From: Platanthera guangdongensis
Lineage: Eukaryota; Streptophyta; Magnoliopsida; Asparagales; Orchidaceae
DNA length: 64,000 bases
Assembly: GCA_039583875.1 (NCBI GenBank)
Contig: CM077155.1
Coordinates: 5,940,043-6,004,042, forward strand
Reading direction: 5' to 3'
This document shows positions 30,507 through 42,715 of the stretch, piece after piece (position 1 is the first letter of the stretch; every line of letters begins with the position of its first letter). The notes under the pieces are model-generated. The model saw only the letters and a program-made list of their open reading frames with translations. It was not told the origin of the DNA and searched no databases. The translations under genes and the position numbers were made by a program.

Positions 30507-33500
30507 TAGGTGAAGACCTATCCCACATCAAACCCACAATGGTACTTGGATAGTGGGTGCTCAAAGCACATGACAGGAAACAAGGACAACCTCACATCCT
30601 TTAAAGCCAAGCTTGGACCCAAAGTTATATTTGGTGATTCAAACTTTGGACAAACTAAAGGATATGGTGCAGTCCAGATTGGGACAGTGACATTCAAGAA
30701 GGTAGCCTATGTGGAAGGACTGAAGCACAACTTGATAAGTATCAGTCAGCTATGTGATGAAGGCTACCAAGTGACTTTCAGCAAAGCTTTATGCAAGATC
30801 AAGTCAGAGGACAACACAACTGTGTTGACAGGTAAAAGAAAAGGTAACATCTACTTAGTAGATTTTCTTTCAACAAATGTGGACATTTGCCTGTTTAATT
30901 CTGTTTGTAGACCAAATGTTTTATGGCATAAGAGACTAGGACATTTTAACCTTAGAACCATTGCTAGGTTATCCAAGGACAACCTTGTTAGAGGACTACC
31001 TTCTGACCCCTACAAGAAGGAAGGACTCTGCAGGGCTTGTCAATTAGGCAAGCAAACTAAAAATAGTTTCAAATCACTTAATAAGAGTGATTCACCTAGG
31101 ATTTTGTATCTGTTACACATGGATCTTTTTGGACCCATTACAGTACAAAGCCTAGGAGGGAAATCTTACACCTTAGTAGTTGTAGATGACTTTTCTAGAT
31201 TCACATGTGTGTTCTTTCTGAGGAAGAAGTCTGATAACTTTAAGTGTTTGACAGAGTTTCTCAAATGTATACAGATTGAGTTCAATACTCACATTGCCCT
31301 GATCAGAAGTGATCATGGGACAGAGTTTGATTCTCTTCTTATGCAAGAGTTCTGTCAGAGTGAAGGGATCAGGCATACTTTCTCGGCTCCTAGAACTCCT
31401 CAACAAAATGGGGTAGCTGAAAGGAAAAATAAAACCCTTATTGAATCTGCCACTACATTGTTGTCAGATGCTCACCTTCCTCTATCTTTTTGGGCAGAGG
31501 CAGTGAACACCTCCAACTATGTGTTGAACAGAAGTTTGATACATAAACTAAAGGGCAAGACTCCCTATGAATTACTCAAAGGGAAGAAACCTAAAGTTGA
31601 TTATTTTAGAATTTTTGGCTGTACTTGTTATATTCATGATAATGACAAGAGATATTTAGAAAAATTTCAAGTTAAAGCTAATGAAGGAGTGTTTCTGGGA
31701 TACTCCATGATCAGTAAGGCTTATAGGGTTTATAATAAATCATCTCTTAAAATTGAAGAATCTGTTCACATATCATTTGATGAATCTAACATGTCTTTCA
31801 AGGAGAAGAATACTTCTACCATAGAACCTTTGCAGGTACATTCTCTTGCTGAAGATTTGAACAGGTTACAGGTCACTCAAAAAGATGAAAGCAATGAAGA
31901 TGAAGAAAGCATTCAACATATTGAAGAGAAACAACTTGAAGAGCCAGTTGTTGTACCACAAGAGGAAATAACAACACAGGTTGGTGAACAATCAACACCC
32001 CCTGTTGATTTAGTAACATCAAGAGACCATCTAATTTCCCAAATAATTGGAGACATCTCAGCTGCTGTGCAAACCAGAAATCAGGTCAACCAAAAGCTGT
32101 TGCACACTTGCTTCCTATCTCAAATTGAACCTCAGTCCATTCAAGATGCAGAGCAAGATCCACACAGGATCATTGCAATGCAAGAAGAGTTGCATCAATT
32201 TGAAAGGAACAAAGTTTGGGAACTAGTGCCAAAGCCTAAGGATCACTCCATTGTTGGAACAAAGTGGGTGTTCAGAAACAAATTGGATGATCAAGGAGTA
32301 ATTGTAAGGAACAAGGCAAGGCTAGTTGCTCAAGGATACTCAAAAGAAGAAGGCATAGACTATGACCAGACTTTTGCACCAGTTGCAAGATTGGAAGCCA
32401 TCAGAATCTTTTTAGCTTATGCAGCACACAAAGGCTTCAAGGTATATCAGATGGATGTAAAGAGTGTATTTCTCAATGGAGACATCAAGGAAGAAGTCTA
32501 TGTCAGACAACCTCCAGGTTTTATCTCTCCAACTTATCATGATTATGTTTTTAAATTGAACAAGGCATTATATGGTCTCAAGCAAGCTCCTAGAGCATGG
32601 TATGAGACCCTAGCATGCTTCCTTCTGGAAAATGGATTTATAAGTGGTAGAGTAGACCAAACTCTTTTCATTAGAACCCATAAGTCCCATACCCTACTAG
32701 TACAAATTTAAGTAGATGATATTATTTTTGGCTCTACTGATTCAAATTTGTGCAGAAGGTTTTCCAACCTAATGCATTCTAAATTTGAAATGAGTAGCAT
32801 GGGTGAGCTATCCTTCTTTCTAGGATTGCAAGTCAAATAACATGCTGAAGGCATCTTTATTTCTCAAACCAAGTATGCAAATGAATTGGTCAAGAAATTT
32901 GGTATGTTTGAAGCATCCTGTATGAAAACACCCATGCCTACCAATGCTGTATTGGATGCTGATGAATATGGGAAACCTGTTGATCAGACAACATATAGAG
33001 CAATGATTGGCTCCTTACTATACCTTACATCTAGTAGACCTGATATAATGTTTGTTACATGTATATGTGCTAGGTTCCAAGTAAGCTATAGAGAGTCACA
33101 CATAACACTAGTTAAAAGGATTCTCAGGTATGTTAAAAGTTGTCCAAATCTAGGTCTCTGGTATCCAAAAGATTCAGCATTTGACTTAACTGGATTTTCT
33201 GATGCTGATTATGCTGGATGCAGAATTGACTGGAAAAGCACCAGTGGAACTTGTCAGTTTCTTGGTGACATACTTGTCTCCTGATTTTGCAAGAAACAAA
33301 CATCTGTGTCAACTTCAACTGCTGAAGCTGAATATATGGCTGCAGGTAGTTGTTGTTCACAAATATTGTGGATTCAAAACCAACTCCTAGACTATGGCTA
33401 CAACTTAGAGAAGTCAAAAATCTTTTGTGATAACACCAGTGCTATTTCTATAGCTCAAAATGCATTCCTCCATAGTAGGACAAAACACATAAAAATTAGG

Positions 33501-33677
33501 CATCACTTTTTAAGGGATAATGTTTAGAAGCATAAAATTGAACTTCAATATATCCCAACTGATTTGCAAAGGGAAGATATGTTCACCAAACCCTTGGATG
33601 AAAAGAAACACACCTTCTTCCTAAATCAGTTAGGAATGTTAGATGGAGGAAGTCTAAAAAAATATCCAAGATTTTAA
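30507..33677 (+). pseudogene. SIRE B pol: protease, integrase, RT, RNase H
   Basis: A single frame from about 30510 to the stop at 33675-33677 has four internal stops: TAA 32709 (the Tyr of YVDD), TAA 32838, TGA 33282 (the Trp of LVSW) and TAG 33525. Protease has [12 protein letters not shown]; integrase has [10 protein letters not shown] and [13 protein letters not shown] has [12 protein letters not shown] and (Y)VDD; RNase H has SDADYAGCR and STAEAEYMA. Losing the Tyr of YVDD to a stop would truncate the polymerase in the middle of its active site, so B cannot make functional RT. The frame starts next to GTAG|GT (30506-30511). Confidence 0.92.
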
Positions 33678-33749
33678 AACTTTGAAAATTGACCAAGGCT
33701 AGGCAAACATCTTGATTTTTCTAGTGTCTAGATTGTATTTCTGGTCTCT

Positions 33750-34014
33750 GAACTGCGCTCGACGATTTTCCCCCAGATCATTGAACGGAGATCGACGATT
33801 TCCGAAATCGTCGACCTGAGTTCAGCACTTCTCAGATAGTGTTCAACTATCTCTTCCGGTCAACGATCGTCGAACGGCGCTCGACGATGTCGTTCTCTGA
33901 ACAATCGTCGAACATAGCTCGACTCTCTCCAATATCGTCGAACGGAGATCGACGATATTGGAGACTCCTCAGATTCCTTTAGAAGCCCCAATCGTCGAAC
34001 TGAGTTCAACGATC
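33750..34014 (+). repeat. CGTCGA inverted-repeat array between pol and ORF3 of B
   Basis: About eight units, for example atcgtcgaacggagatcgac, lie in the untranslated stretch before ORF3, matching the arrays in A (6640-6908) and C (50490-50757). Confidence 0.88.
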
Positions 34015-34151
34015 TTTCTTTTTCTGCGTCGAACCCTAATATAAAATTCATTTTTCGCCGTCGTTCTCCTTTTGCGCTTTCGATCTATCTGCAAAAATTC
34101 TCTTTCCCTCCAAACATCTCTACACTTGGTCGTTTTGTTTGTTGATTTTTG

Positions 34152-34155
34152 CAGG
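34152..34155 (+). promoter_or_regulatory. Splice-acceptor-like site before ORF3 of B
   Basis: TTTTTGCAG|GTAACC precedes the ATG at 34161 by 6 nt. The same arrangement is at 6497-6499 in A and 50376-50378 in C. Confidence 0.5.
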
Positions 34156-34160
34156 TAACC

Positions 34161-37124
34161 ATGGCTGTCTCTATTTCCGTTCTAGCCGCAATGAAATTTG
34201 ATGCTGGATTTGATATAGACATGGAGTCCTTTAGCACCACTGATCAGGTTTTTCAAGACATTTTGGAACTATTCAAGGAGCAAAAATTAGCAACCATCAT
34301 GTCCACCAGAATCAAGCTGCCTACTGATGAGATTAAGGAGTGGGTCTATACTGCCCACAACCAGGACCAAAGCACAGTGGTTGGTTCAATTTCTGGAACC
34401 CAGGTACCCTTGACTCCTGCTATTCTGACAGAGGTTTTTGAGTTAAGTTCTAGAAGAGATTCTGCTGAGTTATCTGGAGAGGAATTTTCTGATTTACTTG
34501 CAAGAATGGGTCACTCTGATGCTAACCCTAGCAAGCTGCTGAAAAAGAACCTAGCTATGGAATACAGGTTCTTAGCTGATGTAGTAGGAAAGGTTTTGCT
34601 GGCCAATCATTCAGCACATGATACTATCTCTAGGTATCAGCTGTGCTTGATGGGAGCCATTGTGGACAAGAAACAGTTGAACTGGGGAGAGGTCTTCTTT
34701 GAACTGATTAAGAAGAAAATAAATAAGAATTTTGTGAATTTTGGGAGGATCCTAGGGCTCTTTCTTCAGAACAGATGCCCTACCCTGCAAGTCTCTTCTG
34801 GGATGCACATCAATGCATCAAAGAGATTGTCATGTGCCCTCTTTGGCAAATGGGACAGGCAGATAACCAAACCCAGCAGGCCTTCTGCAAGCATAACTTC
34901 AGGCACAAGGACTGTAATAGTCTCTTCCCCTCAAGTCTCTGCCCCTGCAGAAGACTTGCCTGCTGCTTCTTCTCCTTCTCTAACTCATATCTCATCTCCA
35001 CCAGTAACCTTCACCATTCAAACTCCATCCACTATCATCATCTCCAGCCCATCTCCAACATCAATTCCATCTCCAATCCCCACTCTTCCTATGACAGAAG
35101 AAGTATTCCATCCATTACACCACTACCCTCACCCAGATATTGACACATCATCCACCATTCCCTCATTCAATCTTCTAGATGATTCCTTCATGGATGACTC
35201 ACCTTCATCTCCTCCTGAGCTACCCTCCTCCTCCACATCTTACCAACAGCTTCTACAAGATATTATTGATCAACCCTATTTCACACCCTCTATCTCAATA
35301 CCACTGTCTTCCATTTCCACAATACCCACACCTCAACCTTCACTTCCCCCATACACCAGCTCTCCTCCACCATCACTAGTTGCTCCTCCATCCCTCTCTA
35401 CCTCTGCTCAAGTCCCTACTGAGCAAGTAGACATTCCTGCCCTAGCTGACAAGTTATATGAACTGCTAGCCCCCAGACTATCACTTCTATTGGAGACCTC
35501 CTTGGCTCCACTTCTTCAGTCAGTGGCAGCCCTTTCTGCCATGCTCTCCTCTCTCTTTCCTCAGTCAATCCCTTCATCAGTGTGCCTTGATCCAGCATTC
35601 TCTGAATCTTGGCAGGGGGAGATGCCTAATGAAGTGGTGAGATTGCCTGCTGCTGCTATTTCTTCAATTCTTGTTGCTGCTGCTGCTGTTACCCCAACTC
35701 AAACTCCAGTTCCACCTCAAGTTGCTATCTTTTCAGTAGACCTCAGGTCTCTGCTCTCAGATTTTGATTCAATTTACTTCAGCTGTCTTCCATAGAAAGT
35801 TGCAGTCCAGTCCTCAGAGGATCTCTCCAAGGCCATTATGCCCTTCTCAAGCTGTGACTCCAGCTTAATTAGCTCTTACATAAATTCCCTCTCTACTGCT
35901 GATCCTTCTGGTTCCAGTGATGCTGCTGCTACTCCTGCTGAAAATATTGTTATTGTTTCTATTGCTGCTACTGTCATTACTGCTGCACCCCCTGCTAATG
36001 CTGAACCTATTGTCTCTGAAAGTAGTGTATCTGAAACTGCTGATGTTTTTGTATCTGAAACTTCTGTATCTGTTGTTACTACTGCTACTGCTACAACTTC
36101 TGTTGTTACTAGTACTGTATCTGCTACTGCTGTCACTGCTGTCTCATCTGCTCCAACACAACAACAAAAAGATTATTTGAAAAATATTGATGCTTTATAT
36201 GATGAGCAAAGCTCTGAAAGTGATGAATTTAGGACTGATTCTGATGATTCCTCTGCCACCACAGCCAGGAAAAGAAAGGCAAGGAGCAAAGCTATGAAAA
36301 GGGTGCCTCCAGCCAAAGTAAAATACACCAATGACATTCCTTATTACATTCTTCATGACTGCCCCAATACTGAACATTGGATGCAGTATTCCAAGAACCA
36401 ACTTAAAGCCATGAAGAAGAAGAGTAAGTATGAGAAAGGATCTTCTCAGTTTCATCATCCTCATGCTCCTCCACCACCTCCTCTTGATATAGGTGCAGGT
36501 GGAAGCTCAGCTACTCATCCCTCTGCCAAAAGCCAAACTCCCTATCAGCCTCATGCAAGATCTCATTATAGGGGAAGCCAGTACAAAGGTTCTCAATCTA
36601 GAAGAGGAAACTACAGAGGAAGCCAAAGGGAATTCCAGGTCTACTCCAAAGGCTATTCAAGGCAACATCCTTACTCTAGGGAAGGAAAAGCTTCATCAGA
36701 TATAACTTCAGGTCTTTTTCCCTATAAGCTGAAAGAAGTAGTCTCATCCAGAGCTCCTCAAGATAATCCATCCAACAGATATGAGCCTCCAGTGCCCTTT
36801 GAAGATCCAGAAAATAACCCTACTGCATAGACTGCCAGAATGAAAGAACTAGCTGCCCTGGATCAAATTAAGAAAGCTAAAGAGCAAGGCAGAGATACCT
36901 CCAACATTACTACATTGTCTGAACAAAGAAAGAAGGAACTTGAAAGATATGCCTTAAGCAAATTTTTTGATTCTGAAAGATATATGCAGCCGCATCCTGA
37001 AGCTGTGGTACCAAGGCCTAAACAACAAACCTCTTTAGGTGCAGCAGATGACAGAAGATCCAAAAAGGAAGCTCTCAACCCCAATAGAGAAATTAAACTT
37101 ATAAAGAGCAAGGAGAAAGAATAA
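34161..37124 (+). pseudogene. SIRE B ORF3
   Basis: One frame of 988 codons from MAVSISVLAAMKFDAGFDID, with TAG at 35793 (a Glu in A) and TAG at 36828 (a Trp in A). It has a globular N-terminal region of about 230 residues with EIKEWVYTAHNQD, YRFLADVVGKVLL and HINASKRL. A Pro/Ser-rich middle and a Thr/Ala/Val-rich stretch follow. The basic C-terminal half holds RKRKARSKAMKRVPP, YYILHDCP, SRRGNYRGSQ and a conserved end NPNREIKLIKSKEKE. I see no signal peptide, membrane helix or glycoprotein cysteine pattern. The basic RGS/RY-rich part suggests nucleic-acid binding. The role is unknown; 'envelope-like' is only the traditional name for this position. Confidence 0.8.
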
Positions 37125-37265
37125 TTCTGTAAGGTGACAATCATTCTGATTTCTGAATTCTGTCTGGGATAATATATCTGTGATTCTGCTTTATTGATGT
37201 TTATTGTTGCTTTGTATGTTGTTCTTTAATTTTTTCCAAATTCTGTAAATAGTAATCCTAACCCA

Positions 37266-37278
37266 AATAGGGGGAGAT
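37266..37278 (+). other. Polypurine tract of SIRE B
   Basis: AATAGGGGGAGAT lies directly before TGTTGG of the 3' LTR. Confidence 0.85.
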
Positions 37279-38890
37279 TGTTGGAACACTCTATTACTAA
37301 TTTGGGTCAGGATCACTATGTCTTTAGGAAACCTGTTTTTGACCTCATTGTATAGATCTAAAGGTCAATTAGAATTAAGTCTAAGGGTTAGTAGTTAGGT
37401 TTGGAAGCTTCCCTCAAAACCAAGGATTTTTAGTGTGGAGACTAAGTCATATCGTCGAGCTCAGTACGACGAATCATTGAACTCCAATCGACGATCGTTG
37501 AGCTCACTTCGACGGATCGTCGAACTCCATTCGACGATTGCTGAGCTCAACTTCTACAAATCGTCGAACTCCATTCGACGATCTTCGAGCTCAGTTCGAC
37601 GATCTTGACTTCGGTATTGATTCTCTATCTCTGAGCTCAGTTCGGTGATAGTTGAGCTCAGATCGACGATCTCTGTTGTTGTCTAAGTCCAAATCGCTGA
37701 GCTAAGTTCGACGATAGTGGAGCTCAGTTCGACGTTTTTCTGAAGAGTTAAATGATTTTCAAGATTCAAATTCAGAACAGTTAAGGAGTTATTCTGCAAT
37801 TAATTCAGAAGATTTCCTAGCCGTTTTCATTTATTCTGGACCAAGTTTCAAGGGATTATCAAGGAATGTTTCTTTGGACTTTCCCTTAGAAGACAATTAT
37901 AATTAAGGAAGTCATTTAATGACAGGATAACGACTATTCTGGACAGGGATCATTTTTTATTCAGAACCAGGGAATAAAAGACAAGATTTTTTTAATCTCT
38001 CACAACACAGATAAGTAGAACAAGAAGAACAAGAACAAAAATTTTTCTCTGGAACAACATCTTTCTGAACATCAACTGTTCACAAGAGAAAAAGAAAAGA
38101 AAAAGAGCTGTAGACATTCTTTGTCTAAAAGAATTCATACAGAACACACATCCAAGGAGATCAACCATCTGAAATTTTCAGATCTCTTGTGATTCAAGTG
38201 TTCAAGGCCAACATCATTCAAAGACTCCAGACACCTAACATTTCAGCTGTTGTTGAAATCATCAATTGCTGGAGATCATTTTCTGAAGGTCTATCACCCT
38301 ACAGCAAAGCTTCATTTCCTGAACTCTCAAGAACTCAGGGGGAGCTTTGACAACATCAAATCTACATAGTCTTCTCAGCTGCTTTGAGAAAGAGAAGACT
38401 TCCATCACTCTCTCATCCCCATCTCTGTAAAGGGTTTTTCAAACTCCCTTCAAAGGTTTGTGCTTGGTTTTTGAGCACCTTATCAAAAGCTCATTGGTCG
38501 CAAGACACCTGATCAAAAAATCTGATTTGGTTTTTGAGCACCTTATCAAAAGCTCATTGGTGCCCAGGACACCTGATCAACTCATACTGCAATGGATTCC
38601 TGCCTAGGGTGGTAGAAGAGTGGATGTACACAAGTTTAGGGGAACCACTATAGCTCCTTGTGTCTTCTGGCTAGCTTGTCTTTATTTTTGTTTCTGGCTG
38701 TGATTGATCTGTGATTAGTTAGGATCTGTGATTAGTTCCTTTTGTAGATTGTAATTAGATAACTGCTGTGTTTAGGTTTATTATTTGCTTCCCTGTTCAC
38801 TCAGATTGTAACAATTGTTGTAAAAAGTTTTTAAGCATCATACCCTATTCACCCCCCCTCTAGAGTATATCAGATCTAGCTGCACTTTCA
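37279..38890 (+). repeat. SIRE B 3' LTR
   Basis: 1612 bp, ending GCACTTTCA, followed by CACTT. Its CGTCGA array is at 37451-37735. Confidence 0.93.
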
Positions 38891-38895
38891 CACTT

Positions 38896-41189
38896 TCCCT
38901 CTCCACCTATCCAATATTATTTTTTGGACTCGGCACAAACTCCTCCAAACTGCTCCTAAGAGCTTACACCTCAGATCCCGCAGGATCTTCAAGTCTCCTC
39001 AAAGCCTCACTTCTCAGCCACAAGGGCCTACACTCAGTGGTAAGCATACCACCTACCTCAAGCTGTTAAGCCCTACACTCTGGCTACGAGGACAGCCCTA
39101 CCTCCGATCCCAAAGGTCCTACCTTAGAGCTCTGCAGTGTTCCTACACTCAGTGACCCGCAAGCCACCTACCTTATCCTTATCTCTAAGGCATACCGCTC
39201 GGGCTTTTCATCCCTACAACTTCAGGCACAAGGCCCTACTCTCAGAGTGCTGCAACACTCCTACAACTCAGTACGCCTCTAGGTACCTACCTTAGTGCCC
39301 CTCCAGGCACCTACAACTAGGTGATAAGATTGTCAACTACCTCAGGCACAAAGTCCCTACACTCAGAGAGCAACACTCTCCTACCTTAGACACTTAAGCC
39401 CTACAGCTCAGATCCTCACTTGGATCCTACCTCAGTGCCCATCCAGGCACCTACCTCAGTGACAAATTTGTCACTTACCTCAGGCACAAAGTGTTCTACA
39501 CTCAGATTCAGGAAATCTGAATCCTATAGGAAATAAAACAGTAATTAAAGAAAATGAATTAACTGACTCAGAGAATTAAGTCTGAGTCAACTTTGCTGGA
39601 CTAAGCAGATTTCATTCCAGCTCACATGATGTAGAAGGAATCAGCCTTCTTCTACAGCTATCACGTTTATACTGCTGCACTCATGAGCAGCTTCCACCTT
39701 GCTGAGAGATGAATTAGCTAAACTGTTATATAGAGAACAACCTTGCTGAGCTTGAAGAGCTTCAGCTATCCTTCTTTTCCTTCAGGCTATCATGGCTGGA
39801 CTTCAGTTTCAAGTTTGATCAGAAATAAATGTCCAGCCGCCTCTATCAGTTTTTCTTTCTGTTCCTTTTATTCATTAACCCTAATCCTTTACTGTTTACC
39901 CTTTTATATGCATTGATTTGAATGTAACCATAGTATGTGGACCCACCAAGGATTGGTGAGCGCCAACTCTATCAGAAAGGGACAAAACATCTTTCGGCAC
40001 TGTAGCAGCTTTCCCTCAACGGCTTCCTACAATTTTGACTTTGATGACGCCAGCAGTGGTCATTAACATCTGGACTTAGAAAATATTTCAGAATCCCATC
40101 AAATGTTGAGTGATGTTGAGACACTTAATGCCATCAGCCTTGGGTCTCAGCGCTTCTGCACTTAGAACATTCCCTGGCTTTATCTCAGTGGTTTTGTCTT
40201 AGTGGTCTCAGCGGTCTCAGTGGTTTTCCATTATTAGCTGAGACGAGCCTTTGTCTCAGCACTTTCCTCTTATCTGTTGTCTCGGCGGTTTTTGCACTTT
40301 AACTCTCTCAGCGATTTTTTTCTCAGCGGTCTCATTGATTTTTCATTTATCAGCTGAGATAATTCTTTGTTTCAGCGCTTTCATCTTCATTAGAAGCTTT
40401 TAGTGAACCTGCTTCACTCAATGCTTCTGGACTTAGAAAAATTCCAGCTAATTTTGTTCTCAGTTGTTTACCTCTTGACTGTCTCAGCGCTTCCAGCTTT
40501 ATTTAGAAGCGTTGAGTGAACTTGTTTTACTCAACGCTTCTACACTTAGAAAACTTCTGGCTAACTTTGTTTCTGTTGTCTCAGCTATCTCAACGCCATC
40601 TTCTCAGCTGTCTCGGTTGTCTCAACGCCATATTCTCAGTTTTCTTCAGCTGTCTCAAAGCTATCTTCCCAGCTGTCTCAGCTGTCTCAGCGGTCTCAAT
40701 GCCTTCTTCTCAGTAGTCTCAGCGCTTATGCCTTAGACATATTTTCTGGCTTTAGCTTGACAAACTTTGAGCTGAGCTCGATGATCCGCAAACTGAGCTC
40801 AACAAACTTTGATCTTCTCAGCGCTCGCAGCACTTTTTTGCCTTAGTCAATTTTTCTCTTGCTTCAGCTTGGCAAGCGTTGGTATGAGCTCGACGAACTG
40901 TAACCGGAGCTAGATGAACTTTGAGCTAAGTTCGATGAATTTTGTATCCTGATTTCTTAAGCTTATGTTGAGTTGAGCTCGATGATCAGCAAGTTGATTT
41001 TGACGAACCTTGAGCTGAGTTTGACGAAATTTGAGTTTGTTTCTCAACTCATTTTTTTCTTTACTTGACCAATCATGGACTACTTGTATGCATGAACTAA
41101 AGCACACATCAAATACATTATGCCCCTTAGCATGATTGGTGATTCCACTTCAAATCCCTAGGAACATTGTATGGCACAATTCCCAACAA
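38896..41189 (-). repeat. Element D LTR, proximal piece
   Basis: The rest of the D LTR (minus strand starts TGTTGGGAATTG at 41189). With 26515-26718 it is about 2.5 kb. It carries three repeat zones: diverged gagctcgatgaac motifs (about 40770-41035), TCTCAGCGGT-type words (about 40195-40735) and a degenerate ctacctcag/cctacactcag series (about 38960-39510). Confidence 0.72.
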
Positions 41190-41385
41190 TCTCCCCCTAT
41201 TTGAAGTAGGCAGAACACACATCTATACTAAGGTGCATCAACACAGAAAAAATATCATGATAGGTCTAATGATATATTATCATGACAACTAGCCATCAAA
41301 GTATAGGGTAACTCCCCCTAGATGAGATGGTTTAACACTATGATTGATAAACTAATGGTACCGGTGAATTAACAATCATTGACAA
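41190..41385 (-). other. Element D polypurine tract and internal remnant
   Basis: AATAGGGGGAGAT (minus strand, 41202-41190) is the polypurine tract of D. About 180 bp of non-coding internal sequence follow, then G2 RNase H sequence begins near 41386. The rest of D is deleted. Confidence 0.6.
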
Positions 41386-41441
41386 GAGACTCTGCGCTCA
41401 AGTCACCAAGGTGAAAGCTAGCTTCACTAAGATGGGATACC
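41386..41441 (-). pseudogene. G2 RNase H remnant beyond solo LTR E
   Basis: The minus strand translates as YPILVKLAFTLV, then a damaged SAQSL, matching G1 YPILEKLAFALIISARRL. It joins directly to the G2 piece ending ...AEIRY at 42975 when E is removed. Confidence 0.75.
41437..41441. repeat. Target-site duplication of solo LTR E (ATACC), left copy
   Basis: Repeated at 42975-42979. Confidence 0.85.
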
Positions 41442-41579
41442 TATTGGGTACACTGTTAATATGTACCAGATTTGGAGAAGCCTCATCTTAATCAATGATA
41501 TACATCAATTTGTATTTGATGTATGTTTTAGTTTCATTGTGCAGGTTTAAGAATTGGAAGAAAATTTTCTAAGTACAAG

Positions 41580-42000
41580 TGTCGACACTTGTGAAGAATT
41601 ATGTCGACACTTGTGAAGAATTATGTCGACACTTGTGAAGAATTGCGTCGAAACCCAGGAGTTATGTCGACACTGAAAGCAGAAGCTGTGTCGACACCCA
41701 GGAGTTATGTCGACACTGAAAGCAAAAGCTGTGTCGACACCCAGGAGTTATGTCGACACTGAAAGTAGAAGTTGTGTCGACACCCAGGAGTTATGTCGAC
41801 ACTGAAAGCAGAAGCTTTGTCGATATCTAGGAGTTATGTCGACACTGGAAGCAGAATTGTGTCGACACACAGGACTTGTGTCGACACATTTAACAGATGC
41901 TGTGTCGAGTACCAGAAGAATGACTATGTCGACACATGGAGTGTTGTGTCGACATCATCAAGACTTGTGTCGACACTTAGTCCATTTGTGTCGACACATG
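41580..42000 (+). repeat. GTCGACAC repeat array in LTR E
   Basis: About 18 copies of tgtcgacac, itself a palindrome around GTCGAC, spaced about 20-25 bp in units such as aggagttatgtcgacactga. The position in the LTR is the same as that of the CGTCGA arrays of A, B and C. Confidence 0.9.
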
Positions 42001-42537
42001 TGAAGCAGTTTGCTGAGTGGTTCATGCCGAGTTGGAAAGTTTTTTGAAGAATCAGCTGTCATAACCAACCGGTCTGACACCTTTGTCAGAACTGTCAAAA
42101 GATTATTTCAAACCGGATCAGTTAGTAATCAGGAGGAAACTCTATATAAAGGACTGCTTTGATACAACAGAAACAAGACACACAACACTAAGAAGTGAAT
42201 CCTTCGGAGAGAGTTTTCTACAACAAGAAAAGGGGAAACCCTTATGAAGGCAGATCCTGAACTGTCTGCAATGAAGATTCAGATCTCATTCTGAATTCAA
42301 GGAGGAAGCCATCGGAAGATCAACTCCTACATCAAGTAAAGATCAACCTTATTTTGTTCTATCAAGAAGCTTTGAAACGGCTAAGTTGGGTTGGATGAGA
42401 AGATCAGTTTACTCAAGAACTGATCAAGAAGCTCACACCAATGAAGAAATTTATCTGGTGAAATTTTTGTATCTCTTAATCAAACAATTTCTGGTAGGAT
42501 CTGTTGTAAGATCTGAGTTGTAAGCCTGTAATTATAA

Positions 42538-42715
42538 AGGCTGAGGTAGGGCTAAGTGCCTGAGGTGTAGGACTTGTGAAAGTCTGAGTTGTAAGCCTAG
42601 TGACATAGGCTGAGGTAGGGTTGAGGCCTGAGGTAGGGTTCTTGGGGAAGAATCTGAGGTAGGACTTGTATAAGTCTGAGCTGTAGGAACCAATCTGGTT
42701 CTGAGTTGTAAGATC
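42538..42715 (+). repeat. CTGAGGTAGG repeat zone in LTR E
   Basis: Several copies of ctgaggtagg and ctgagttgtaag alternate. The complementary words (cctacctcag) form the matching zone of LTR D at 38960-39510, so D and E LTRs share this layout. Confidence 0.75.

Larger units (their letters stand above)
26719..38890 (+). mobile_element. SIRE element B (Ty1/copia, SIRE/Maximus type), complete but inactive
   Basis: A 12,172-bp element with LTRs of 1603 and 1612 bp and a perfect CACTT duplication, inserted in the LTR of element D. Order: LTR, gag, pol, ORF3, polypurine tract, LTR. The size, long LTRs and third ORF match the SIRE/Maximus lineage. Gag, pol and ORF3 all carry stops or frameshifts. 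Its proteins are close relatives of those of element A. Confidence 0.92.

Noticed and set aside
41580..42000. CRISPR-like repeat array (short repeats at regular spacing)
   Set aside because: The spacers are themselves repeats, the words are palindromic LTR sequence, and the context is a plant solo LTR.
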